The position numbers and the translations under genes were made by a program. A model generated the notes under the pieces. The model was not told the origin of the DNA and ran no database searches. It worked only from the letters and a program-made list of their open reading frames with translations. Shown piece after piece: positions 36,909-49,800 of a stretch of DNA of 64,000 nt (its first letter is position 1; every line of letters starts with the position of its first letter). Source of the stretch: Anthonomus grandis grandis (lineage: Eukaryota; Arthropoda; Insecta; Coleoptera; Curculionidae); contig NC_065567.1 of the NCBI RefSeq assembly GCF_022605725.1, forward strand, positions 28,003,127 to 28,067,126. The letters run 5' to 3'.

Positions 36909-38796
36909 ATGGACAGGTCCTCAGGTAATAATTCTCCTGAACATCCCACAGGGGAACGCTGGGATCCCCTGGGGGCCCCTGATGAAAATGAAGATGATAT
37001 GGGCTTTGACAAACTTAGTTTCTGTGATGAACATCACCAGTATGTTTTATCTTAATTTTTAATTATCCTTTTGACAACTTAAATTCTCAGATATGCGGTT
37101 CAAAGGCTCCAGAGTATGGAAGATGAGGCTGAAGTGTTAAACTCCTCATTGTTTGCTCTAACAACCCATATTGCTCAGGTCCAATTCAGGTTGAGACAAG
37201 TGGTTGATTCCCCAGCAGAATGCAGAGAGGAACTATTGAAATCACTTGAAGAGTTTGCTTTCCGTGGTATTCCAGATGTTGGCCTAGTTAAAGAAAAAAT
37301 GGATGAGGCTACCCTAACAGAGGCAGTAAGACTAAGACGCACCCAGCAAAGGGAGCTTATAGACCAGTTAAAGAATCAGTTAAGAGAATTGGAACAATAT
37401 GCATTTGATAATGGAGAAGCTGGGGTTCCACAAGATGTACTCTTGGAAAGACAGAGGGTTATTTTGAATGAGCTCAAAACAAGAATGAATTTGGAATTGG
37501 ATGAGCAAAATTATTATCAGGTAAAAATTAACTTGCATCCTTAATACATTTTTATAAATAAGGTTTATTTTTTTATAGATGACTCCAGAAGGGGTAAAAC
37601 AACAAATAAATTTAGCCTTAGACCAACTCATAAGTCCATTAAAAGTAAAAGAGCACCTCATAGCCCAGCTTAAAACCCAAGTAGCAGATTTGGAGCGTTT
37701 TATTGGTTACTTGCAAAATGATGGTAGCAAGAAGCAAAAGAAGTGCAGTTGTGGTTGTTCATATCATTCAGTAAAGCAACCGTTTCATAGTGAAACCACC
37801 TTGGGACTGATTCAGAAGACAGCTACCATTTTGCAGATGATAGCTGTAATGCAACTGGGATGTGGAGTTAAATCTCATTTCAGGAAGAATGATTTAAAAA
37901 ATACTATGAAAGTCAATCATTGGGGGTAAGTTGAAATAGGTTTGTTAATATTGTTTAATTATTAATTTTTAGAGATTTAAGAGCAAAACTTGAGATGGCG
38001 ATATCTAGAGTTAAAGAGTTGGCAGAGAGTAATGAATCTTATAGCCCATTACCAAGTCAAACTAATTGTGATTACACCAGTGATTCAGAAGGCATATCAA
38101 TGTCAGCATCTAATGTTAAGATCACCAATGCAGTTCGTAAATTATTGGTTCCATGTATAAGAGATTTGATGCAGCATGGTTCATGTTCTAATCAGAGCAC
38201 TAGCTTAGTTCCTTTTATTGGGTGTTTTGCACGAAGGACATACTCAACTAATCAGATACATGCTTGGCAACTCATTCTAGGTATATCTATTAAATTTTAA
38301 TATATGTTTTTAAATTTATATTTGTATTTAGAATATTATCATTTAAAAAATGGGGAGAAATACAACTCCACACCTGCAAGGAAATTATCACAAAGTTTTA
38401 ACCTGGATATTGCTGGGGCATCACCAAATAGCAATAAACACAATATGCTTTGTGCCATCGGGACAATCATTTCTACACATACTCCTTATAAGAGAAGTTA
38501 TGATTCCCATTTTAAGGCCTTTATATGTGCTGCATTAAAGTAAGATTATTATCTATTTTTCCAATTTTTTTTTAATATTTCTACATTGCAGTGCTAATAA
38601 ACTTGTTCCTTGGTTAAACTTGCTATTCACCTGCACCACTTTAATCAAAGAGTATTATTTGCCTTGGAGTTATGTGGTGAAAACAGGATTTCAAGATAGT
38701 CTGAAAAGTCTAGATGTCTTGACAAAATACAAGTTTGATTTGCCTGTGGATCTGGCTGTGCGTCATTTTCAAAACATCAAAGATGTCTTTACATGA
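36909..38796 (+). CDS. RUNDC1: RUN domain-containing protein 1 (RUNDC1)
   Basis: Six exons: 36909-37039, 37091-37520, 37579-37925, 37973-38280, 38332-38539, 38592-38796, all GT/AG with consistent phase; 542 aa. The N-terminus is acidic (GAPDENEDDMGFDKLSFCDE). Residues of about 45-230 are long coiled coil (ALTTHIAQVQFRLRQVVDSP; RRTQQRELIDQLKNQLRELE; LKVKEHLIAQLKTQVADLER). A Cys-rich joint (KKCSCGCSYH) and a low-complexity Ser segment follow. The C-terminal ~200 residues (TNAVRKLLVPCIRDLMQHGS onward to WSYVVKTGFQ) fit the RUN-like domain of RUNDC1. The molecular role of this family is poorly defined; in human cells it has been linked to p53 regulation. The orthology call rests on domain order and family blocks recalled, not on alignment. 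Confidence 0.88.
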
Positions 38797-39959
38797 TTAA
38801 GAAAAAGACTGTTTTACTGTTTAGCTAGTCATTTATTTTGTGTTCATTATGGTAGAATTCCAGTTTATTTAATTAAGTTGTTTGCCATGTTACGTTTATT
38901 GTTTGATCTGAACTTGTTAGTATTAAAAAAACATTCCATTGAATTATATAATATGTCATTATATTAGATGATCAATAAAGGTCAGTATAAAAAAACCAAG
39001 TTTTTCTTCTTATTATATTAACCCAGTTAATTAGGACTAAATCCCTATGTGGACTTCAAACTAAAATACAACAAATGTGGACTTCCAATATTCACAATGT
39101 GTAAATAGTACTGCTCCAATATTGAACATGTTAATTAGCTTTTACTTATTGTTAGTAATTTTAATAAACTTAAAAACACTTTTATTGGTGTTGGTGCAGT
39201 CACTCAGGAACAAAAAATCCAAAATGTTTTTAAGAGGTTTTTTATTACTAATAGATTGTACACATCATTTACTTAAATAAATAGCAACAAATGATATATA
39301 TATATCTTAAAAGTGGGGTTTTTAACTAATATTGAAAAGACATTGGGCTGAGATGAATAGGAAACCTCACATGCAAGGACATGCAAATATTTCCATATAA
39401 ACACAAAATATATACAAAAAAAAAGGTTTTTGGTAATATATAATCAAGAACTATTGACATTGAGAAAACTGTGGCTGCCATTCAAGAAAAGAGATATATA
39501 TATACATAATATTTGTATATCAAGATATATACAGTAGGTAAGTACAAATACGTCTATCAAAACATTAATAAGTGTATAGTAATATATAAACAACTACAAA
39601 TGTCTAAATAAGTTGTCGTTATTGTTATTTTTGGCAATTAACAAATAAACTAATACAAAACACTAACAAAAATGTTAAAAGGCCGTTCAGGATATTTACT
39701 GTTAGTAAACTTCTAATACTACTAAATAATAATAATAAATAGGGTAACAATTTTGTTTAAGAAATATAGATTAACAACATTAATTTACTTAAAATAAACT
39801 TTACACAACCAATTAATATACATAATATAAAGTATAAGCTGCAAAAGTGCAGGTTAACGTCAAAAAAAGTTAAAACGCACAAAGTATACAATTCTGTCTC
39901 AACCCCTTATAGAATTTTGATTGTTTAAAAGGGTGAATTGAATTTCACTTAAAAATAAT
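38797..39959. other. Convergent 3' flanks of RUNDC1 and smash
   Basis: Tail-to-tail intergenic interval of 1163 bp, very AT-rich. A plus-strand AATAAA at 38974-38979, about 180 bases after the RUNDC1 stop, is a plausible polyadenylation signal. Several minus-strand AATAAA candidates for smash lie between about 39590 and 39950 but none can be singled out. No additional gene seen. Confidence 0.6.
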
Positions 39960-42900
39960 TCAAACACAACTAAATTTAATACCATCATCACTGGAATAAC
40001 AGTTGTGACAGTGCAATTTTTGGTTGCGAACTCTGACGTCGGTGCCGATACGACCATCCCCTAGCTGCACGTGACATACACAACACTTGAAGCACTCCAT
40101 GTGGTAGAACAGACATAAGCTTTCAATTATCATGGCTGCACCTCTCCCTAAATATATTAATTATAATTGGATAAAATGACTTCAGAATATTTTCTTACCT
40201 AATTCATTACTGCAATAAGAACACTTCTTTTTGCCACTAACACTCAACATTTTATCTGGCACAGTGTCGCCTTTCTTTGAACCAGATATCAACGGTTCTG
40301 GGGACATCATTTGTGAATAATTGACATAAATTGGATGATTGTTATAGTCTTGATTCGGTTGAGGAGGTATATTTCTAAAAAATTCTTAAATTTATTAAGA
40401 GTTTTAAACAAGACTGAAGTGTATGTACTACAGGATATTTGGTGTTTATCCCGCTAGAGGTTCCGACAATGAATACTTATTGGTGTTTGACAGGTTCTCT
40501 TTGAGTAAGAGGAGAATTAAGATATTCTTGTTAACTACTTATAAAATATTGAAAAATAATATTGATTGTACTGACATTCATCATCAACATCTTTGCCATT
40601 AACAGATTAAGTTCTTGGAATTCCAGAATGTTTTATTTAGCGTATCCACGTACAAACCTTTGCTATTATTTTAATCTATATGCCTCATATATACATATTG
40701 ACTCATAATTTAGGACAATCATCACGAATAAACTTAAATCAACATAAATTCGTGTTTTTCTTACGTTTTTTTCCTCTTGTAAGATGATTTCGAGTGACTA
40801 TGTTTTTTGTTTTAATTTTAAACTCTTTTAATCTTAAAATTGTAATCATTGTTACCTTATTAATTTAATATGTGTGTTATGTAGATATCAGATAGTATGT
40901 TAGTACATTTTACTTCAGTTTTTATTTGTTTTTTTCCCTATTAGCTTAGTACACTTAATTTTTTTATTTTAGGTTGGTATCTATAAGTAGCTTTTGGCTG
41001 TTTTTTTAGCTGATACTGTGATTATTAAATAAATAAGACTGACCTTCGTGGTGATTGATTAACCCTATTTTGTACCCTCTGAGTTAAGGTATAAATAACA
41101 GAATCGGGAAGAGGTTTGTCCTGTTTTGGTTTGTTCTGGTGCTCAGCTAATCTCCTCATCTCTGCTTCCTGACAATTTACATAAACAATTTAGTGAATTA
41201 TTCTCTATAACATATTGTCGACTTACCTGGAAAACCCAATGCTGATTATAGCTCCTTGGTGCAACAACAGGTTTTGGACTCATAATAGGTGGTTTTGTTT
41301 TTAAACTAGGAGTCGATATAGTTCTAAGAGGTTTCGTGCTAGGTTTAATTGGCTGCCTGTCCATCGATACTGGCGAAATGAAGGCAGATCGTACCGTGGA
41401 ATCATGCTGAAGTTCCGGCATCGATTTTCTATGGTCAATAGCCAATAAGTTGTTACTGGTAAAAGAGCGCTGTTCAGGCACAGAATGTTGAATATCCAAT
41501 GTTGATTGCCTGAATTTAACCGGTTCATTGTAATAAGCTCCAGGCATGTCTCCTATAGATTTGCTGAAACTTAAAGGCATCTGCAATGTTTTCCTGAAAT
41601 CTGTGTTCACATAGGTAGGGTACATATCATCGCATATATTATCAAAAGAACGTCTGTTTGCTAATCTTGCTTTGCGACCCTCCCTGAATAAGATTTCGTC
41701 TCGTTGCCTTTCCAGTTCCTCTTGTTCCAATTGAAAAAGCTCCTGACGTACTTTTAGAACTTCTAGGTCTTGTTCGTCTGAATAATGAGACAAGGGCTAA
41801 AAAAATATGAATATTTAAATTAAATTCTTGTGAATTTGTATTAGAAGTGGTATTTTGTGGGTGTATTGGTCAATTGTTAAAGAAAAGAAAAACTAGTCCC
41901 TCTTCTGTAGTTTTTACGCCTGGTAGTGAATTTCTCTGGTCTACCGGTCAGATTTTAATTGTAATCCCTCATCTATGTAACCGCCTTTTATTGTTACCTA
42001 TGTTTTTATCCCTGTTACATATATTTTTTTAATTTGACAAGAGAGAACTACGATTTCGAGCTCTGAAGATGAATTAAATTTAATTAGAAACGTTGGCGAG
42101 AAACAAATAGTTTTCTTTAACCATTGTCCAATACACCCATAAAATACCACTACATGTACCTCAGAAAAATATGAATCATCGAACTCATTAGATTTAATTC
42201 CAGGTTCAGTGGGTGATTTTTGCAGTAAAGATTTTGAATTAATGACGTAATCCATTTTATCCCTGCATTTCTCTTCTTTTTCTACCATCGCTATTATTTC
42301 CCTTTCTTTTTTGATTATCTCGTCTTCCTCAGACGTGATACTGTTTGTGGGCTACAAAAATAAATCTATAAGATCAATTCACATAGAATAAAAATCAAAT
42401 CTTACCTCACTATCTTGACGATCATGATAAGGTACGCTGCTACACCAAGTGTTGCTAGAAGACCTCCCCCGATCGCTGTCCAAACCCGAATCGTGACTTT
42501 CCACTTTACTAAGCAACCCGGTCCTGGAGGAATCATCATGGATTTTTCGGAACAGTGACTTTTCTAGCTTCTGTTCTTCCAATAAAAAACTGCTTATGTC
42601 TGGTGGTTTCTCCACAATCTCTTCTGGGTCCAGCAATTCATTGTCAGCATCCTCAAGGCCTAAAAAACTTGATCTTTTGCTGTGGATTTCCTTTTTGATT
42701 CTTTTCGTCGAATTCATCCTTCGAACGTTTGCAGTTGGAGGATCTTCAGTTGAATCAGGTGGTGGTGGTGGAGGAGGCCTACTTTTTGGGGCTTCTAATC
42801 TTGGAGGGTATAAAGGAAACTCTGTACTTATATAATTGATATTATCTGGCAAGATGTTTTCATATATTTTAGGTTTCTTAGTTTCTTGTAGTTGCTTCAA

Positions 42901-44915
42901 CTCTTGTTGATCACAAATCTCTTTTGTAGCTTCTTGTATGAGGTTATCCAAGAATTCTTCAGTAATGCTAATTATTTCCTTACTTTTATATATTAGCTTT
43001 TCTTCATTCACTTTAAGTTTTTCAATGCATTCAGGGATAATATTTAAATCAAGATCAGCAGGCTCATCAGCTTGACTCACTGAACAAGACACGTCAGCTG
43101 TATGGATGCCACTATCTTCTCGATCAGAAAATACTCCAAGTGACTCTATTGAAGGGGTTGAAGAAGGTTTGGTTTCAACTAAATTACTTAGGTCCTGACT
43201 AATCATATTCAATTTGTTTATATAATTTTCTGCTTCTTGACTAGAATAACTGCTGCTGGTTTCCAACTCGTTTTTGGCACAACTATCAAACGGCTTCTCT
43301 AATAGGTACTTGCTTATTTTTACAGGTTCTGGTTTCCTAGGTGCTTTGGTTTCAGTTTCAATTTGCTTATCGAAATTCGCCAAACGTTCTTTGACAGACA
43401 CGCGGATTTCATCGGGGTCGATTTTCGGCTGGGAGGGATCTGAAGAGTTCTCTAAGCTTTTAAGTCGGTCCTTTAGGCTTCGCGCGTTAGCGAAGTCCTC
43501 CGATAGCCTTCTTGAGCTGGTACTTTCCATGTGAGTAATTTCCACTGATTTAGATGACTCGAAAACGCCTTTTCGTCGGGATATTTCTCCTTTGGGGACC
43601 ACAGCTTGGGCCTCAGAAAACTCTTTGGACTTATTAACTTCTTTTTTATGAAAAATTGACTCATCCACTTTCATTTTGTTTTGAATTCTAGATCGGTAAT
43701 CTTGGATTGCTCCTTCATAAGTGTATTGTTTGGAACTTTCACTGGTGTCAAAATCTAAACTAGCTGATTTAGGTGGAGGATACTTTGGTTTGTCAATGGT
43801 AGTGTTGGTGTGAGTGGGAGTGGTTTCTTCTTTTACAGTTGGAGAGATTGCAAGTTTACTTTGGTTTGGGGATGTTGACTTGTTGCTTTCTGTTTCTTTG
43901 AAGTCATGTAAGGTTGTGTAAGTTTCTGGTTTTTGATCGGCCTATAGGAGAAGAATAATAAGCATATTTGATGTTTAAGTTAGTTTTTGCTTACCACTGT
44001 TTTTTCATTGTCAGGAACATTTGGGCTGTTTTTTGAAGAGCTGTTTCCTATGCCAAGATCTCCTAGATCATCAGAATCATCATAAATTGGTATTCTCAAT
44101 TTTGTTCTTCCTTGTTGATTTCTAGAAATATAATTGCATGATGAACAATCACGACACAGATTTTGACCAATTTTAGTTACTACTATTTCAAAGGTTTTTA
44201 TTATGCTTTGTTATGTGATCTTTAAATGTTTTATAAATTCTGATATTTTATTGACTAATTTATTTTTTATGTGTTTCTTTTATTGTCTGTTTGTTTACTC
44301 TATAATTAAATCAGCTTTGTCAACATTTTTATGTTGAAAAAAAAGTACATTTGATTTGATTTTAACCCACTTAGTTTATTAAAATGAAATATAATTATTG
44401 ACGTACCTTTCTTCTAGCATCTCATTAAAAGTCTTACTTTTTCTTCTGCATTTTGCCATTTCTTCTTGTTCAGTCAATTTTTTTACTTCCACCACTCTCT
44501 CAATAATATGCTCTTGCCTTTTTCTCCGACAACTTTTCCAGTTGTCTAAATTCTATAATATAAAAAAAACCTTCTTAGTACCAGATTGAGAAAGTACATA
44601 ATTTTTTTACTAACAGCTTGCCAGTCTTCTGTTTCTTCCCGCACCTCCTTCCTCTCCTTTTTCATCTCTTCGACTTTCTTGATTTGTTCATGGGCTTTTT
44701 TGAATAATGGTGGAGGCGCCACTTTCACAAACTGTAAAGGATTCGTGACGGGTTTTGGTGGTGGAGGTCGAGTTATGCGACATTTCGTTGGAATATACTC
44801 AGCATTCACATTCTTAAAAAAAAAACAAACAAAAGTCTAATCATATTATTATTTTTACATATCAGTTTAGTACCTCCTTTCTATCATTTTCCTTTTCTAG
44901 ATCATAATCATCCAT
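39960..44915 (-). CDS. smash: LIM protein smallish (smash), LMO7/LIMCH1 family
   Basis: Fly Smash is a junctional regulator that binds Bazooka and Src42A and controls actomyosin tension. Ten exons on the minus strand: 44915-44874, 44812-44615, 44552-44407, 44121-43995, 43941-42406, 42351-42160, 41796-41227, 41168-41044, 40374-40199, 40147-39960; phases agree, 1099 aa. The start is supported by an in-frame TGA 27 bases upstream. Residues 81-125 (NLDNWKSCRRKRQEHIIERV...KSKTFNEMLEER) match the LMO7/LIMCH1 central motif. The 1536-bp exon 5 is disordered with a poly-Pro run. Exon 7 begins with a helical segment (VRQELFQLEQEELERQRDEI). The C-terminus is one LIM domain (about 1030-1087: CSYC, YHMECFKCCVC, CHNC), all eight zinc ligands present. 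A short uORF precedes the start. Confidence 0.93.
41846..42151. mobile_element. MITE with 40-bp inverted ends in smash intron 6
   Basis: AGTGGTATTTTGTGGGTGTA (from 41846) is inverted at 42151 as AGTGGTATTTTATGGGTGTA when read on the minus strand; similarity continues for about 40 bases with three or four mismatches. The interior has no open frame but contains CTGAAGATG...GAAACGTTGG (42063-42095). It occupies 306 of the 363 bases of the intron; the rest (57) equals a normal short intron of this gene. Its right end lies only six bases inside the splice donor. No clear target duplication was found. Confidence 0.85.
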
Positions 44916-44925
44916 GGTTGGTTGT

Positions 44926-44943
44926 TCAGTGGTAGGACTTCAT
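44926..44943 (-). promoter_or_regulatory. Five-codon uORF upstream of smash
   Basis: On the minus strand an ATG at 44943 reads MKSYH then TGA at 44926, ending ten bases before the smash start codon. It sits just downstream of a potential splice acceptor (TTTCAG at about 44956), so it would be in the 5' untranslated part of the coding exon. A repressive role is inference. Confidence 0.5.
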
Positions 44944-46270
44944 AGTAGGATCTACTGAAATATTTTTTAAGTGTGTTAAATAACAATAGATAATTGAAGT
45001 AAAAATTTAAGTGTTTTACTTAATTGTGTAAACCAAATTCCATAAATGTTTGAATTTTCTTATTCCCACAATACCTGAACTTAATAATTGTGTTAATAAA
45101 ATGCGGTAGCACCAATTTGTATTTAGCATTTTCTTTAAATTGCCCTAAGAGGATTATCAATATTGCAAAACCATTGGCACACTATAAACTTAAACAATGA
45201 GAAAGAAATAGCATGGGAGAGTAAAGGCCTATACATTTTCTGTATTGACAATGAATATAGACCTAGATTTTTTTCACTTTTGGTTGTTATATGATATGAA
45301 TTTAATAACCTGTTAGCACAAAACATACCTTGACAAATAAACTAGTTGTTTCAATATGTGTAATAATTTAACACAATAAATAAATTAATTGGTTGCGTTA
45401 ATGTATGTATGTACCACTCCCTAATTTAACATAAATACCTAATTTTTGGTAAACCACAATTCCTGTCAGTGTAATTATTGTTGTTTGCAACCTTATGCTC
45501 AATAGGACCAATTACCCCATATTTACTAATAAAATTTATAATTATGACTGTTTATTTACATACCCTAAACCTAAAATATCACCAAACAGAACCTAAAATC
45601 CATAGAGAAGTGGACTATTTAAGATAATTAGATGTTGCATACCTACCTAGATTCTAGATTACACAATTTTAGGAGTCAGATTTCATACATTTTGCATATG
45701 GCAAAAAAGTAAATAGATGCAAATTTCTAATTATAACACACACTCATAATAAAAATGTGGATACAAACCTGAAAGGTAAGGTAACAGGTAAAAACGAAGC
45801 ATAAATATTTGCATAGATAAATTATTATAACCAGTACTTGCAACAGCAGCACCACCACTCAGTGGTAACAGTACTTTTAATAGAACTGTAAAACATTTCT
45901 AATTTCACATTTCACAGTAATGTCAAACGAAACAGTCCAATGCAATCGGATCAAATTAGGAACTGCCGAATTGTTTTTCCTTTCAAATTCTTTAATGGTT
46001 TCTGCAATAGCATTATAACATAAACATTCACGGGATGAATCACTGATACTAGCAAAAAATAAAACAAAGTCTCCAGTACTACCCACACAAAAACTCAAAA
46101 TTAGGATTATAATCCTCTAATACATAAACAACCATAACCAGACGGATGTGGCAACCTCGCAGGTCACGACTCTGGTGCAATAAACATTCCATGCAATGCG
46201 ACTGCGCCCTGATTTCCATTGTATATCCACCTTTCTTTAACCCCGGGCAAAAAACAAGGATACAAAATCC

Positions 46271-46305
46271 AAGGAATGAGGAGGCATTTGACCTCCTCAT
46301 TCCTT
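46271..46305. repeat. Perfect 14-bp stem hairpin
   Basis: AAGGAATGAGGAGG (46271-46284) is followed by a seven-base loop CATTTGA and then the exact reverse complement CCTCCTCATTCCTT (46292-46305). It is much less AT-rich than surrounding DNA and has no mismatch. It is not associated with a recognised element. Confidence 0.9.
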
Positions 46306-46439
46306 AACAAAGTTTTTTTGGGACTTATACTATAGAATTACTGCTTAATACAAAACAGCAATTGTAGAACGCTTAATAATGTAATTAGTTGAGTAGAAAA
46401 CATTAGGAGCTAAGATGTGGCAACATTCCCATATTGACA

Positions 46440-46510
46440 ATCAGCTGACACCTGACAACTGTTGTCAATTCTGGCGCACGCGCGAACACTACGCACTTTT
46501 CATTATTTCG
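46440..46510 (+). promoter_or_regulatory. Candidate FCHO promoter / 5' UTR start
   Basis: Local CpG-bearing sequence (GGCGCACGCGCGAACACTACG, about 46471-46491) stands out from the AT-rich flanks and is preceded by the 15-base interrupted palindrome TGACAACTGTTGTCA (about 46454-46468). It lies about 380 bases upstream of the FCHO start codon. Assignment is positional inference. Confidence 0.4.
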
Positions 46511-46872
46511 GTTTCGATTTCCATCAAAATTTGTATGTTGGTGTTGTGTTTCTATGGTTTATTTTTGTAAGAATTCAAAGGAGGAAGGGCGGATAATATT
46601 GAATTTATCCTTTTATTTCTGGTGTGTAGTTAATTAAAACAAGCTAAACCGACGTATTTCAGATACTTGCTTTTCCAAACATCTTTGCTGACCCCAGGAG
46701 CCAGAAATTATAGTTTTTTTTAACATGATAAGAAGGGTCTGTTGATGGTTTATTACATGTTTCTTGTTTTCATTTTAGACGTGTGCCAGTGGCTTATTTT
46801 TGTTTAATTATCATTAAATGGCATGTGCCTTTTGTATTTTTATTATTTTACCACTAACAAACTAAACTTGGC

Positions 46873-49800
46873 ATGATGACAGTCAATTTTAATGATTATT
46901 TTTGGGTAAGTATTTGCTGTTTTTTTCTTGTTTGTTGTAGGGAGTAGATACTAGCATCTATGTAGGTACAATAAATAATTGTAAACTTTTAAATAAACAA
47001 AATTTATTAAGAAAGCCAGTTCAGTTACAAAGCATCCACCCATTTTTTGTGATGCTTCGATTGCCACTTTATCATCCACCTACTCGTATCCTGATTGTAT
47101 TATGGTTAATTGAGCATATTAAATGAGATTCAGTCAAATATATGATGAACTTTGACATGTCATGACATTAAATTTGTAGTCTCTACTCTCCAAAATTAAT
47201 GGTTTTCTTTTATACCAACAAGTTAACAAATGCTTCTTCTTAAAACTAAATTTTTACAGGGTGAAAAAAACAATGGATTCGATGTCCTATACCATAACAT
47301 GAAATTTGGACTAAATGCCAGTAAAGATTTCGCAGAGTTCCTCAGAGAAAGGTAATAAAAAATTTAAGTGCTTCCATCTTGACCACTCCTTATTACGCAT
47401 AACATGGGAATATTCCATAATTGCAAAGAGTGTTTTTTTAAGGATTCAAGCTAATAATAAGTAATTGACGTTCTAGGTGAATGGTCCCAAGGCAATTACA
47501 TTATTTTTATGGGGTCAAATGTTTGCATAAGGAATCCTATTTCAGGATAAATTATATCTTTATAGCTTTAAATCTCAATTAAATGTTATGTTAATTAGTA
47601 AAGTGACTATAATTTTTATTATTATATGGTTTGGTTTTAGTCTTATTCTCTCATTATTTAACTATAGTGATGATGCCTTTAGTTAGCACAAATTCAGTAA
47701 AATGTATATTATTGTGATGAATTCATTATTATTTACTTATTTTATGGGGTATTATGTCACTATTTCAGTAAGCTTCTTGGTGGTACTACCATTCATAATT
47801 CGAACAGCTTTTTGGAAGAAATCGAAAACGCTTTTAGAGGTGAGGATATGCTGTCTGTAAGGAAGCGCACGAAATATTTAAGGAACCTTAGGTTCAACTG
47901 AAAAATCTGATTAAGTGAAACATTTACATTCCGCAATTCTTTATTTTATAAGCCAAATAACTATTTATTGTTCTATTGCAGTATGTTTATTTAAGTTAAT
48001 ACACATAAATATTGTTATATGTGTAGGTTTATAGAATGTTATTATTTTTAATATATAAGTTATTAATTGTTAACTGTAATAGTGTTACAGTCAAATGGTA
48101 CGAATTTACTACAGTCAATCTCTGATGTATCTACACCAAAGTAAGAAGTTACTAAATTATAACTTATACTGGGTGGAGCCTCGCCGAGCAGAACATAGGA
48201 AAACCCATGTAAATTTGTTGCTGGGCCTACCTAACTTAATTTTTTATTGAAATAAAAAAAAAATAAGGAATTTAATGATTGAATAAGACAACCTAAATTG
48301 AACCAATATTTCAGTAATTTTCTTGTTTTTTCCTAAAACACTGAAAGACTTTTTTCTTGAAATTGACACTTGAACTGAACAAGTAGCTATGCATTTATCT
48401 TCATTTAACATTATGAATGCACTTTCCTTTAATTTACATAATTTTGAAATTGGTTCCTTTGCACCATGTTATGCAATTTTTGAAAATCATTGTATTTTAT
48501 TTAAAATTTATGTTCATTAACTCTTTTTCGTTTTTCTTAATAGATACTGTAATATATTTTCCAGATTGACGTAATACCCAATAAAATAAATAAATAATTA
48601 TACACTCACCATAACAATATAGATTTTACTTACAATGATTATGCCTTTATTTGGCACAAATTTTAATGTGCTGTTTTTGTTTAAGGTCGAGCATAGAAGA
48701 GAACAACTCAAAACTTTTAACAAAATTAGCTAAGCAAGCGGGCAGTTGCTGTTCCCAAGGAACTTTTGCTCCACTATGGCAGGTCGTGAAAGCCTCTGCA
48801 GAAAAATTGGCAAATTTGCATTTCCAAACAATGCAAAAACTGAGTGAACTTGTAAAAGAGGTTGGGAAGTATGCGGAGGAACTGCATAAAAAACATAAGT
48901 CTGTAAGTTAGGATACTTAAGGAGCTTACACATTATTGATAAAATTCCAACTGTTTAGGTAAAAGAAGAGGAGTCTGGGACATTAGAAGTAGTACAAGCC
49001 ATGCAAAATATAACAATAAACGTACAAAAAGCCAAAGATGTGTATAATCAAAGAAACGCGGAATATGAACGATTAAAAAAAGAAAATGCTTCTGTCAAAG
49101 ACTTGGAAAAAAGCGAGCAGAAACTCAAACGTGCCCAAGAAGATTACAAGACATTCATAGACAAATACTCAACGATCAAAGAAGAATTTGAAAAACGCAT
49201 GTCTTTAAGTGTAAAAAACTTCCAAGATCTAGAAATCAGCCACTTGATCAGCATGAAACAGTTTTTAAACTGTTTTGCCGACGTTGTCGAGTGGGCACAT
49301 GGAGAAACTGGGAAAGTTCATAAAGAGTTTAGGCAGCAGTGTGCCGAACTAACGATTGATCAATTATTAGAACAGTTTGTTAAAAATAAATCAACTGGAC
49401 TAGAAAAACCTGGTTAGTATATTTGGTTTGCAACAATTCCTATCATAAAAATTGTGTTTATTTGGCACAGGAATTTTAGATCTGGAAGAGCCCATCGCAT
49501 CACCAAAATTAACAGAACCAGGTGACACCAGCAGTCGTTCCTCGAAGAGAGAAGGTAACAGTCCTAGCAATTCAACAGTGCCAACACAAGCCAATAAACC
49601 TTCCCGCAGAACAACTTCCTTATTAAATCTCTTCATGTCTAATTCTCAGGGTACGTCTGCACAACGCATTTTCAATTCGGAGTCTAATGTATTAAGCCTC
49701 TTTGGTCAGAACGGAGATAGATGATAACGAACTAACCCGAACTAACTTAACTGATTAAATTATCGAAACATTAAGGTTTAATACAAATTAAAAAAAAATT

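Larger units (their letters stand above)
44944..46872. other. Divergent interval between smash and FCHO
   Basis: About 1.9 kb of AT-rich DNA with no gene. Minus-strand frames at 45877-46300 have no recognisable family. A perfect hairpin lies at 46271-46305. A CpG-bearing patch at about 46440-46510 (TGACAACTGTTGTCA then GGCGCACGCGCGAAC) is the best candidate for the FCHO transcription start region. Confidence 0.55.

Noticed and set aside
42596..43534. Plus-strand frames opposite smash exon 5, one with a Gly run
   Set aside because: The Gly run is the complement of the smash poly-Pro tract; no independent support.
47769..47839. Exon-like block in FCHO intron 2 (CAG acceptor, GTGAGG donor, open frame)
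   Set aside because: Its length (71) would shift the frame and give a stop at the start of exon 3; it has no similarity to F-BAR sequence.
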